Assembly (NCBI GenBank): GCA_910585435.1
Contig: CAJUEJ010000041.1
Location: forward strand, 1-29,037
Reading direction: 5' to 3'
Origin: an uncultured Hungatella sp.
GTDB taxonomy: Bacteria > Bacillota > Clostridia > Lachnospirales > Lachnospiraceae
Length of the DNA: 29,037 nucleotides
The position numbers and the translations under genes were made by a program. The notes below the pieces were generated by a model. It worked only from the letters and a program-made list of their open reading frames with translations, searched no databases and was not told the origin of the DNA. Below are positions 1 through 6,927 of this stretch, piece by piece (the stretch's first letter is position 1; each line of letters begins with the position of its first letter).

Positions 1-42
1 TTTGTTATGGTCAAAAAACAAAATAAGAAATGGAGGAAATGA
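1..42 (+). CDS. possible 3' end of an upstream gene (partial)
   Basis: Frame 1 is open from the window edge and would end ...VKKQNKKWRK followed by TGA at 40-42. A ribosome binding site (TGGAGG) lies within its last codons and a new ATG follows at 45, the usual layout of two adjacent genes. Only 13 codons are visible, so no family can be named and it may be non-coding. Confidence 0.25.
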   Translation, partial: FVMVKKQNKKWRK

Positions 43-44
43 AC

Positions 45-92
45 ATGAGTAGTACAGCGTTAGGAGCAGAGAAAGAGACTATTTTTATTTAA
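45..92 (+). CDS. 15-codon ORF behind a strong RBS, possibly a truncated gene start
   Basis: An ATG at 45 is preceded by TGGAGG with 8-nt spacing and encodes MSSTALGAEKETIFI before TAA at 90-92. The stop comes just before the -35 box of the serine hydrolase promoter. It could be a tiny peptide, a leader, or the surviving 5' end of a gene whose remainder was deleted. I do not recognise the peptide. The RBS is convincing; the function is unknown. Confidence 0.25.
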   Translation: MSSTALGAEKETIFI

Positions 93-100
93 AAAATGTC

Positions 101-131
101 TTGACCTGACAGTTACTGTACGGTTTATGAT
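101..131 (+). promoter_or_regulatory. MerR-type promoter/operator of the serine hydrolase gene
   Basis: TTGACC (101-106) and TATGAT (126-131) are separated by 19 bp, longer than the usual 17. Between and overlapping them lies an interrupted palindrome ACC-N2-ACAGT-N-ACTGT-N2-GGT (104-124, centre 114). An overlong spacer containing a dyad is the hallmark of promoters activated by MerR-family proteins through DNA distortion. The cognate regulator is not certain: the MerR gene at 1539-2363 is close, but its own divergent promoter carries a different dyad. Confidence 0.6.
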
Positions 132-170
132 AAAGAAAAAATTATAAAGACAAATGAAGGAGAAGAAATC

Positions 171-1358
171 ATGAAAAAAATAAAACGATTTTGTATGGTT
201 ACCACAGGGGCAGCGGCTGCTTTGGGGATATTGTGGATGAGGTTTGGAAAAAAGATAAAGGTACTTTATACTTCTCTGAACAGCTTTAAGGATGAAAATC
301 TGGCGTATACGTTTCAGCATACCCCGCAGATACAGCCGACGAAGAAAATAAGCAGGGGGACAGAACCCTTTCAGTTTTTACAGGAGAATAATGCCGTACT
401 GGCAGACGGGTTCATGTTTGAAGGCACATTTTACCCTTCCGGAAAATTTATGGAGGATACAAAGACTTCCGGAATGCTGGTCATAAGAGATGATGTAATT
501 AAATATGAAAAATACTTTTTCGGCGGAGATGAAAACACACTGTTTTCTTCCAATTCAATGGGAAAATCATTTGTGTCGGTTTTGATGGGGATCGCCATAG
601 GGGAGGGATACGTGGAAAGCGTTGAAGATCCTGTGGGAAAATATATTCCGGAATTTGCGGGAACGGAGCTGGAAAATATACCGGTCAGGGCATGTCTGCA
701 GATGGCTTCCGGAATTAATTTTAATGAAGATACAGATATGAGCGGCTTTTCCATGCGCACATTGTTGGGAATGCCGGCTATGAAGGTCATTTCAAAATAC
801 GGGGTACAGGAGGAGCCTTATACTTACCGAAGGTATATAAGCATCAATACAGAAATTTTAGGGCAGGTTATAAAAAATGCCACCGGGCGCAGCCTTGGAG
901 AATATATGGAAGAAAAGCTCTGGAAGAAAATCGGCGCAGCCCATGATGCGTATTGGACGTTAAGCAATGGAACGGAGCTTGCCATGGGCGGGTTAAGCAT
1001 TTCTCTCAGAGATTACGGGCGCTTTGCAAGGCTGTATCTGAGGGAGGGCAATTATAACGGGGAACAGATTCTCTCCAAAGAATGGGTGCGCGACAGTCTG
1101 GATATCAGCGCAGAATATTCCAGGCCAGGGGCAAACCTTGATGCATATAATGCCATTGGATATGGATACCAGTGGTGGGTGCCGGAAGGGGATAAAGGCG
1201 AGTTTATGGCTATCGGTGTCTATGGCCAGTGGATTTATGTAAATCCGTCAAACCAGGTGATTATTGTAAAGACCGGAGCAGATCCGAACTTTATGGAAAA
1301 GGGCTATGAGCTGAAGCATGTGGAGTTTTTCAGGGCTGTTGCAGAGGGGATCTCATAA
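171..1358 (+). CDS. membrane-anchored serine hydrolase, beta-lactamase/NylB-like (family S12 fold)
   Basis: This 395-residue protein has a basic N-terminus and a hydrophobic stretch (about residues 8-23) that should be a signal anchor, so the catalytic domain is probably extracytoplasmic. The serine beta-lactamase/DD-peptidase fold is indicated by the SxxK motif S129-M-G-K132 and by a tyrosine motif YISINTEILG around Y222, which replaces the YxN of penicillin-binding proteins and resembles the Y-x-S-x-N-T pattern of 6-aminohexanoate-dimer hydrolase-like enzymes. The segment MGGLSISLRDYGRFARLYL is also typical of that group. AAGGAG with 8-nt spacing supports the ATG at 171. The natural substrate (ester, amide or cell-wall peptide) cannot be inferred. 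It appears monocistronic behind a MerR-type promoter, and palindromes follow it. Confidence 0.88.
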   Translation: MKKIKRFCMVTTGAAAALGILWMRFGKKIKVLYTSLNSFKDENLAYTFQHTPQIQPTKKISRGTEPFQFLQENNAVLADGFMFEGTFYPSGKFMEDTKTSGMLVIRDDVIKYEKYFFGGDENTLFSSNSMGKSFVSVLMGIAIGEGYVESVEDPVGKYIPEFAGTELENIPVRACLQMASGINFNEDTDMSGFSMRTLLGMPAMKVISKYGVQEEPYTYRRYISINTEILGQVIKNATGRSLGEYMEEKLWKKIGAAHDAYWTLSNGTELAMGGLSISLRDYGRFARLYLREGNYNGEQILSKEWVRDSLDISAEYSRPGANLDAYNAIGYGYQWWVPEGDKGEFMAIGVYGQWIYVNPSNQVIIVKTGADPNFMEKGYELKHVEFFRAVAEGIS

Positions 1359-1408
1359 AGAGCAGCAGAATCCTGATTCATCCAGGTTGATTATTGTGAA
1401 AGAATGTA

Positions 1409-1548
1409 GGTCTGCGCACCTGCTGCGCAGACCGTACGAAGCGCCAAAATGCCTGCTTTTGGCATTTTGTGTGCATCCCCCGGAGGGTTCACAGTAACCC
1501 CCCTCATTCATAGTGGTGCAGGGAAAGTGGCATGGGGGTTACTGTGAA
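1409..1548. repeat. block of three consecutive perfect palindromes (convergent intergenic region)
   Basis: Three perfect inverted repeats follow one another. The first is GGTCTGCGCA/TGCGCAGACC (1409-1418 with 1424-1433, 5-nt loop). The second is CAAAATGCC/GGCATTTTG (1445-1453 with 1461-1469, 7-nt loop). The third is TTCACAGTAACCCCC/GGGGGTTACTGTGAA (1488-1502 with 1534-1548, 31-nt loop). The last arm contains the stop codon of the convergent MerR gene. None has a clear T-run on either strand, so plain rho-independent termination is not obvious. A dispersed palindromic element or a transcript-end stabiliser is possible. Confidence 0.7.
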
Positions 1549-2363
1549 GGCAGGGCCGGGATTTCAATCTGCACGATATAATCCTCCATCCGATCCACCA
1601 CATTTTCATTGATACCCATTTCATAGGAAAATCCGTGGAGTGTCAGGTTATGGCTTTTTGCAAACCTTAATATTTCTTCATAACGCCGTGGGATTTCATT
1701 CCAGTCTCCTTTATGGAATGCCCTTACATATTTTCCGCCGGGGGCCGTGTGCAGGCCGGCCTGGTATGTGAGGAAAGGGATTTCGATAAAGAGCTTGGAG
1801 TACTGGTCCCACCTGCCGTCAAGAAGGCTTAAGACAGGTATCATGGAACCGTAGGAGGCATCATGGAGGCGGCCCAGGCGGTACCTTTCCGTTTCCGCCG
1901 TGATCAGCTCCACCTCCTCCTCAAAGGTGATTTCCCGATCTATATCAACGGTAACCAGACAGCGCTCTTCCCGTTCAATGATACTGATTTCAGACAGATC
2001 CATTGTCAGCAGGGTGGACATATTCTGGCGGTGGGCGCAGAGGGTGGTGCGGACGGCCTGAAGATGGGTGATCTGCAGGTCAAGATCTGCTATTTTCTCC
2101 TCCAGAAGGGCCTTTAAGCTGCCGGCGGAACGGTTTTTCATGAAAGCCTGTATATCATGGATGGGAACATCCAGCTCCCGAAGCAGGAGAATGGTTTCCA
2201 GAACCGAACTTTGATGGTAGGTATAGAAACGGTATCCATTTTCAGAATTGATGGAGGCAGGCTTAAAAAGCCCGATTTCATCATACCACATAAGCGTTTT
2301 TTTATTGATTCCATGCATGGCGGCAAACTGGCCGATTGTGAGAAATTTGTTATTTTTATTCAC
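1539..2363 (-). CDS. MerR-family transcriptional regulator with GyrI-like effector domain (BmrR-type)
   Basis: The protein has 274 residues. The N-terminal winged helix-turn-helix of MerR proteins (FLTIGQFAAMHGINKKTLMW, then YDEIGLFKPA and NGYRFY) is followed by a coiled coil (about residues 75-115, rich in L/E/K). A C-terminal domain of GyrI/BmrR effector-binding type has alternating hydrophobic strands and the segment FHKGDWNEIPRRYEEIL. The start is the GTG at 2363, behind AAGGAG with 8-nt spacing; the open frame extends 57 codons upstream but would run through the divergent promoter. It is divergent from a MATE exporter, the classical arrangement for a multidrug-sensing activator and its pump. 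The ligand is unknown but probably a cationic or aromatic small molecule. Confidence 0.9.
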   Translation of the reverse strand: MNKNNKFLTIGQFAAMHGINKKTLMWYDEIGLFKPASINSENGYRFYTYHQSSVLETILLLRELDVPIHDIQAFMKNRSAGSLKALLEEKIADLDLQITHLQAVRTTLCAHRQNMSTLLTMDLSEISIIEREERCLVTVDIDREITFEEEVELITAETERYRLGRLHDASYGSMIPVLSLLDGRWDQYSKLFIEIPFLTYQAGLHTAPGGKYVRAFHKGDWNEIPRRYEEILRFAKSHNLTLHGFSYEMGINENVVDRMEDYIVQIEIPALPSQ

Positions 2364-2375
2364 CTTTGTGACTCC

Positions 2376-2407
2376 TTGAAAGGATCGGCCTGCAGCCGTT
2401 ATATGAT
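2376..2407 (+). promoter_or_regulatory. candidate MerR-controlled promoter of the MATE gene
   Basis: TTGAAA (2376-2381) and TATGAT (2402-2407) are 20 bp apart. CGGC-N5-GCCG (2386-2398) is centred in that spacer. Overlong spacing plus a central dyad next to a divergent merR gene suggests direct control by the product of 1539-2363. Confidence 0.5.
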
Positions 2408-2457
2408 TTATGATACGATACACAGAAAGAAAATACAAGATAAACGGAGAAAAAATT

Positions 2458-3789
2458 ATGGAAAATGAAAACCTGTATGAAAAACCGGTAACACTAAGGA
2501 ATATTCTGAAATTTGCAGTGCCCACCATTGCCATGACAGTATTTATGTCTTTTTACACAATGGTTGACGGGCTGTTTGTGTCCAACCTTATCGGCACCGA
2601 TGCTCTTTCGGCAATCAATCTGACAGCGCCTGTTATCCAGCTTGTCACAGCCATCTCCACCATGCTTGCCACCGGAGGCAGCGCGGTTATCATGAGAAAG
2701 ATGGGGGAGCAGAAAACGGAGGAGGCCAGGGAGGACTTCACATTTCTGATTCTGGTGAATGTCATAGCGGGGATGGTTATGTGGGGGGCCGGGTATCTGG
2801 CGATGGACTCTGTCTTTGCAGGAATGAATCTTTCCGGGGATGTGGAAAGCTACTGTGTGGAATATTTAAGCCGGTATCTGGTATTTACCGTGCCTATCCT
2901 TCTGATGAATAACTTTACCCTTTATATGATCGCCAGCGAAAAGGCCAATCTGTCCCTGCTGTGTTCTGTGGCAGGAGGTGTTTTGAACATGGTGCTTGAC
3001 TATGTGTTTATGGCCTGGCTTCACATGGGCATAGGTGGTGCAGCCATTGCAACAGGGCTTGGGTATTCTGTGACAGCAGTGGTGGGGCTGTTTGTTTTCA
3101 GCCGCCAAAAAAGCCTGCTGCATTTTAAGAAACCGGTGTTTCGCTTCAGGGTTCTGGTGAATGCAGCTACAAACGGGTGTTCAGAGATGGCCACGGCTCT
3201 GGTTACAGGAATTATTACCATGATGTTTAACTGGACTATGCTTAGCTATGTGGGAGAGAACGGTGTGGCAGCTGTCACCATCATCATGTATGTGCTGATG
3301 TTTGCAAGCTCTCTTTATACCGGGTATTCCTACGGGGTAGCGCCTATGATAAGCTTTTATTATGGGGAACAGAATTTTGAGAAGCTTAAAAAGCTGGTGG
3401 GAATCAGCATGAAGGTGATTGCCTGTATCTCCGGGGCCACGGTTGCCGGTTCTTTTATGCTGACAAAACCGCTGGTATCTGTGTTTGCCCGCCCGGACAA
3501 TCCGGTCTATGAGCTGGCGGTAACTGGAAACAGAATCTGTACCGCCGCACTGCTGTTTATCGGGTTTAATATTTTCGCCAGCGGGATGTTTACCGCATTG
3601 TCCAACGGGATTGTCTCGGCGGTTCTGGCATTCTCAAGATCCTTTGTGTTTATGCTGATTACCATGCTTGTGCTTCCCATGATCCTGGGTGTAAACGGTA
3701 TCTGGCTGGCCACACCGGCGGCAGAGCTGATGGCCCTTGTGCTGTCCGGGAGTATGTTCTTTAAATACAGAGGGCAGTATAAATATTAA
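2458..3789 (+). CDS. MATE family efflux transporter
   Basis: This 443-residue polytopic inner-membrane protein has about twelve hydrophobic segments in two similar halves. Family signatures include FAVPTIAMTVFMSFYTMVDG in helix 1, the following FVSNLIGTDALSAINL, and the mid-protein SLLCSVAGGVLNMVLDYVFM. MATE proteins export cationic drugs or metabolites by Na+ or H+ antiport. The ATG at 2458 is preceded by GGAG; the open frame begins 16 codons earlier, inside the promoter. Position opposite a BmrR-like MerR regulator indicates an inducible multidrug pump. The length is normal for the family. Confidence 0.93.
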   Translation: MENENLYEKPVTLRNILKFAVPTIAMTVFMSFYTMVDGLFVSNLIGTDALSAINLTAPVIQLVTAISTMLATGGSAVIMRKMGEQKTEEAREDFTFLILVNVIAGMVMWGAGYLAMDSVFAGMNLSGDVESYCVEYLSRYLVFTVPILLMNNFTLYMIASEKANLSLLCSVAGGVLNMVLDYVFMAWLHMGIGGAAIATGLGYSVTAVVGLFVFSRQKSLLHFKKPVFRFRVLVNAATNGCSEMATALVTGIITMMFNWTMLSYVGENGVAAVTIIMYVLMFASSLYTGYSYGVAPMISFYYGEQNFEKLKKLVGISMKVIACISGATVAGSFMLTKPLVSVFARPDNPVYELAVTGNRICTAALLFIGFNIFASGMFTALSNGIVSAVLAFSRSFVFMLITMLVLPMILGVNGIWLATPAAELMALVLSGSMFFKYRGQYKY

Positions 3790-3817
3790 GGAAAGGATTT
3801 TATAACAGAAAATTCAG

Positions 3818-3847
3818 TTGCACAAATAATTTTCAATGGGGTATAAT
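3818..3847 (+). promoter_or_regulatory. sigma-A promoter of the vanZ-like gene
   Basis: TTGCAC (3818-3823) and the perfect -10 TATAAT (3842-3847) are separated by 18 bp, about 50 bp before the start codon. No terminator is visible between the MATE stop and this promoter. Confidence 0.6.
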
Positions 3848-3900
3848 AGTACAATGTATTTACACACAACGCAGCAGGAGAGGATGGTCGGAGGGAAACA

Positions 3901-4464
3901 TTGTTGGCAGCAACGAAAGAGCTTTTTTTAACAATATGTCATGATATGCAGCAGCCTGTAAGCTATATACCCAGGGCATTGCTTGCAGCAGCAGTCTTTT
4001 TGCTGTGTATATGCCTGTACAGGAAAATAGCCGGCGTTCAGGAAAAAACAGGTGCAAAAAAGCTGTGCCTCTGGTTTTTCTGTGTATTCTATACGGTTAT
4101 TCTTCTGAATATGGTGTTTTTTTCCAGGGAGCCGGGATCCAGGACAGGTGTGGATTTAACCTTATTGGGAACATGGGGAGAGACAGCACGGTCCCGGGGA
4201 TTTGTCATAGAAAATATCCTGCTGTTTATCCCTGCAGGCGTGCTTCTCCCCTGTGTCTTCCGTCCGCTGAAGAAAGGCCTGGCATGTGTTCTGGCAGGCT
4301 GTTTCTTCAGCATAGGGATTGAGCTGACCCAGCTTGTGATGAAGACAGGCTACTGCCAGCTGGACGATGTGGTGATGAATACCATAGGGACAGGCGTGGG
4401 GTGGGGAATGTACAGGACGGCGGCATATTTTGCCAAACCTGCCTCAGGGCGGATACAGGAGTGA
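3901..4464 (+). CDS. VanZ family membrane protein
   Basis: A 187-residue protein with four to five transmembrane segments (about 25-42, 56-76, 105-120, 127-145 and a weaker one near 160). VanZ-family features are FVIENILLFIPAGVLLP, a short basic loop, GIELTQLVMKTGYCQLDDVV and NTIGTGVGWG, the conserved end of the domain. VanZ confers low-level teicoplanin resistance in enterococci; most homologues have no assigned role. Translation probably begins at TTG 3901 or TTG 3904, because GGAGGG sits 5-8 nt upstream and no ATG is suitably placed. It appears monocistronic. Confidence 0.85.
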   Translation: MLAATKELFLTICHDMQQPVSYIPRALLAAAVFLLCICLYRKIAGVQEKTGAKKLCLWFFCVFYTVILLNMVFFSREPGSRTGVDLTLLGTWGETARSRGFVIENILLFIPAGVLLPCVFRPLKKGLACVLAGCFFSIGIELTQLVMKTGYCQLDDVVMNTIGTGVGWGMYRTAAYFAKPASGRIQE

Positions 4465-4473
4465 TTTGAACAC

Positions 4474-4567
4474 TTACACAGGCAGACTATCCCTCAAGCA
4501 GAGAGTCCCCCACGCAAGCAAAGGATTGGGCCACACCTCATACCCCGGAAGCTGCCTGTCTCTCGTC
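4474..4567 (-). pseudogene. relic of an S8 (subtilisin-like) protease gene, 3' end only
   Basis: The minus strand encodes RQLPGYEVWPNPLLAWGT followed by LCLRDSLPV and a stop at 4474-4476. This is nearly residue-for-residue the C-terminus of the intact protease at 6928-8646 (GWGALCVRDSLPV at its end), and the DNA is also clearly alike. Homology starts abruptly near 4560 and runs into RhuM-like sequence in another frame. It is a truncated paralogue left at a recombination junction, not a gene. Confidence 0.8.
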
Positions 4568-4949
4568 ATAGTCCAGATACATGGTAATGAATAGGTTCAA
4601 ATCCTGCAAATAATTTTTAGCTATACTGACATCCGTTTTCACTATTTTACTCATTGGAGCCTTTTTCCAAATGGTCAATCCCATATACTCTTTTTTATGA
4701 TCCGTACGTTCAACAATCACCTCCGCAACTGTGTGACGATGAATGGCATAATGCAGTTTGTTCTGCACCATAGAAAAAATCCTTTGAAATGGCTGTCATA
4801 GGATAATAGTCTACCGCTATATCGTATAGATCTGTTATCTTTTGATAAATTTTCCATCAGAAACAGTTGCCGAGAATTCCTCGGTAACTGCTTCCTCATC
4901 AAGTTCTTCTCGGGCAAAAATATTTTTTGAATGCAGGCCTATACTATCT
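4561..4949 (-). pseudogene. RhuM family protein, degraded (frameshifts plus internal deletion)
   Basis: Reading the minus strand from 4949, three pieces match the RhuM family. The first is SIGLHSKNIFAREELDEEAV, ending near SDGK. After a frame change comes ITDLYDIAVDYYPMTAISKD. After a second change at a run of six T near 4770 comes VQNKLHYAIHRHTVAEVIVE, then KTDVSIAKNYLQDLNLFITM and YLDYDERQA. The central segment between SDGK and ITDLYD is missing and the N-terminus is absent. RhuM proteins are DNA-associated accessory proteins often carried on pathogenicity islands and near restriction systems. Here the gene cannot give a normal product. Its 3' end fuses directly to the protease relic. Confidence 0.8.
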
Positions 4950-5048
4950 AAAAATTATCGACAAAAAGAAAAACAGATAAGGTTCCAGAAACAAAAATCC
5001 TTTAAATAAGGTGTATTCGCACTTTTATAGACCCAAAAATTATCGACA
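4950..5048. repeat. 14-bp direct repeat AAAAATTATCGACA, two copies 85 bp apart
   Basis: Identical 14-mers lie at 4950-4963 and 5035-5048. One abuts the 5' edge of the recognisable RhuM relic; the other lies just beyond the stop codon of the PDDEXK gene. The 71 bp between them is AT-rich with no gene. The pair could be a deletion or insertion scar or an old attachment-like site. Confidence 0.55.
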
Positions 5049-5052
5049 GTCT

Positions 5053-6096
5053 CTACGTTTTATCTTCATCTGCCTCCTTCATGATATTATCTACTAAACG
5101 CTTCAATTCATCTCTATTTGGCAGATATAACTCATACTTTGATACAAACAAATTACTGTCCATACCATAGGTAGCATATTTCACAAGCAGTTCATCTTTT
5201 CCCCGTGCCAGTATGATTCCAATAGGAGGATTATCATCAGGCATATTCTCTTCTTCTGCTATATAACCCATATAAGTATTCATTTGCCCAATATCATCAT
5301 GCTGTACATCATCTCTTTTCAAATCTATCAGCACAAAACATTTTAAAATCCGATGATAAAAGACCAGATCACACCAATACATTTTGTTTCCAATGTTCAT
5401 CGGATATTGCCTTTTTACAAAAGTGAACCCTTTGCCGAGTTCTAGCAAAAACTCCTGTAAATGCTCTAAAATTCTGTTTTCTAAGTCCTTCTCATTATAA
5501 TGACGCTTATCGTTGAGATTTAAAAATTCTAATGTATATGTGTCTTTTACTATATCCTGGGCAGTCTGTATTTCTATTCCCTCTTCTGCCAGTTTTAATA
5601 TTCCCTTTTTATCTTTACTGGTTGCAAGACGGAGGAATAGCGCACTCTTTTTCTGTCTTTTTAGCGTCCGCACATTCCACTTTTCAGCAATGCTCTGCTT
5701 TGCATAAAAGCTTCTTTCCAAATCATCCTCAATATAAATCAACTCACAAACATGCGACCATGAAAGTTCTTCACATTCTTCAAATCCACTGGGATAGCAC
5801 TGATAAAATTTTCTCATTTTATATAGTGTTGGCCTGCTATAACCTTTTCCAAGCCGTAGCGTCAAATCTTCTGCTAACTTTTTCAGCAATTCTAAGCCAT
5901 ATTCTGCGTGCTTTTTACCGTTCTGTTCATACTCAACGATATATCGCCCATTATCCCAATAAGTTGCCAGCTGTGCTTTCCTTACCTCATCAGCTGCTTT
6001 CTCTAATCCTGCTTTTGAACGTTCCATAATCTGTTGAAGAAGTTGTTCATACTCTTTATCGCTGCTTATTTTCTCTATATCCGTTTTTTTACCCAT
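5053..6096 (-). CDS. DUF1016/YhcG-type PDDEXK nuclease domain protein
   Basis: This 347-residue protein has two parts. The N-terminal helical DUF1016 domain (about residues 15-170) contains ATYWDNGRYIVEYEQ and LGKGYSRPTLYKMRKFY. The C-terminal PDDEXK-like domain contains YWCDLVFYHRILKCFVLIDL with D243 and D258-L-K260 as the D...(D/E)xK metal-binding core, then GQMNTYMGYI and PPIGIILARGKDELLVKYA. Such proteins are scattered in genomes, often beside restriction-modification or toxin genes, and are predicted DNA nucleases; the precise role is unsettled. I prefer the ATG at 6096 (AGGAACAGG lies just upstream) over the ATG seven codons earlier, which has no RBS. It is the only intact gene of an AT-richer decayed island, suggesting acquisition by transfer. 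Confidence 0.85.
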   Translation of the reverse strand: MGKKTDIEKISSDKEYEQLLQQIMERSKAGLEKAADEVRKAQLATYWDNGRYIVEYEQNGKKHAEYGLELLKKLAEDLTLRLGKGYSRPTLYKMRKFYQCYPSGFEECEELSWSHVCELIYIEDDLERSFYAKQSIAEKWNVRTLKRQKKSALFLRLATSKDKKGILKLAEEGIEIQTAQDIVKDTYTLEFLNLNDKRHYNEKDLENRILEHLQEFLLELGKGFTFVKRQYPMNIGNKMYWCDLVFYHRILKCFVLIDLKRDDVQHDDIGQMNTYMGYIAEEENMPDDNPPIGIILARGKDELLVKYATYGMDSNLFVSKYELYLPNRDELKRLVDNIMKEADEDKT

Positions 6097-6535
6097 AAAA
6101 TAACCTGTTCCTTTCATTTGGTGCAGGCGAAATAATATCAGAAACCTTTCATAATGCTGTCATTTCATATATATTCTAAATAATTGCCTTACAAAACTCT
6201 TTCAACATTTTCATGAACGCATAATAATACTCTTAACTCTTACATAATAAACACGCTCTAGTACTGCATTGCGGAACTTTCTTCCCGCCACGCACCCCAA
6301 ATAGTTCCTTATCCACCATAACAAGCCCAGAGAATTCCTGTGGCAAGTGTAGGCAGGATCACTCATGTGCTGTGTTTTCATCTGCGGTGCAAGGCATAAA
6401 AATTGCTTACCCTTTTTCATGATGCGAAAGCAATAGAACATCACATTTACAAACTTTTTTTAATTTACTCCACATTTAACTGCATTTTCAATCAGCAGGA
6501 TCTGCTCCATTTCCCTGAGTTGCCTGCACAATGCT

Positions 6536-6597
6536 TTAAAACATATCCATGGTATTCTCCTCCTTGAAAAACATTCTTTACATTTGTAATTATAACA
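6536..6597 (-). promoter_or_regulatory. orphan extended -10 promoter, strong RBS and 4-codon ORF
   Basis: On the minus strand TGT-TATAAT (6597-6589) is an extended -10 element. AAGGAGGAG follows, then ATG at 6550 reading M-D-M-F and stopping at 6536-6538. In the next frame the sequence continues KALCRQLREMEQILLIENAV (to about 6460), so a one-base change in the TTTTAAA run may have broken a small gene. No family recognised. Confidence 0.4.
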
Positions 6598-6857
6598 TAA
6601 ATTCGACATTCTGCTACCGTTTTTCGTCAATGCAAGCAATGGCATATCCCTTTCGATTTTCTTTAGGCCGTCCGACCTTTCATACAACTATAAAGGATAG
6701 TTTTTATAAGCTTCCATAGGTTGTCTAACCGCTTAATACATGATACAGTTTTGCCAATAATAATTCTGCTGTATTTCCTTTTGCATGAAATACCGATTGA
6801 AATCTTTGTAACAAAATTTTTGATTTACCAACTGTCAATACAGCATCCAAACAATGC

Positions 6858-6909
6858 ATAATAAGTACTTTATTCGGCACCATACACTTCCCAATAAAGT
6901 ACTTATTAT
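6858..6909. repeat. 17-bp perfect inverted repeat
   Basis: ATAATAAGTACTTTATT (6858-6874) and its exact reverse complement (6893-6909) flank an 18-nt loop, about 20 bp beyond the protease stop codon. There is no T-run after the stem on either strand and the stem is AT-rich, so it is a poor intrinsic terminator. It could be the boundary palindrome of a small mobile element or mark the edge of the inserted island. Confidence 0.7.
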
Positions 6910-6927
6910 TCAAAAATCCCCTCATTT

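Larger units (their letters stand above)
6097..6927. other. degenerate AT-rich intergenic DNA
   Basis: About 830 bp without a convincing gene. Open frames on the minus strand (6211-6444, 6460-6687, 6725-6925) encode up to 77 residues, lack recognisable domains, and mostly lack ribosome binding sites. The stretch does contain an extended -10 promoter with a strong RBS (see 6536-6597) and a long inverted repeat at 6858-6909. The appearance is of decayed mobile or accessory DNA contiguous with the RhuM/PDDEXK island. Confidence 0.6.

Noticed and set aside
1409..1433. Palindrome considered as part of a tRNA or as a simple terminator
   Set aside because: No cloverleaf, anticodon or TTC loop can be formed, and no T-run follows the stem.
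2364..2534. N-terminal extension of the MerR protein by 57 residues
   Set aside because: The extension runs through the divergent promoter and start of the MATE gene, and MerR homology begins right after the GTG at 2363.
5532..6029. 165-codon plus-strand frame inside the PDDEXK gene
   Set aside because: It is hydrophobic low-information sequence opposite conserved DUF1016 motifs, without a ribosome binding site.
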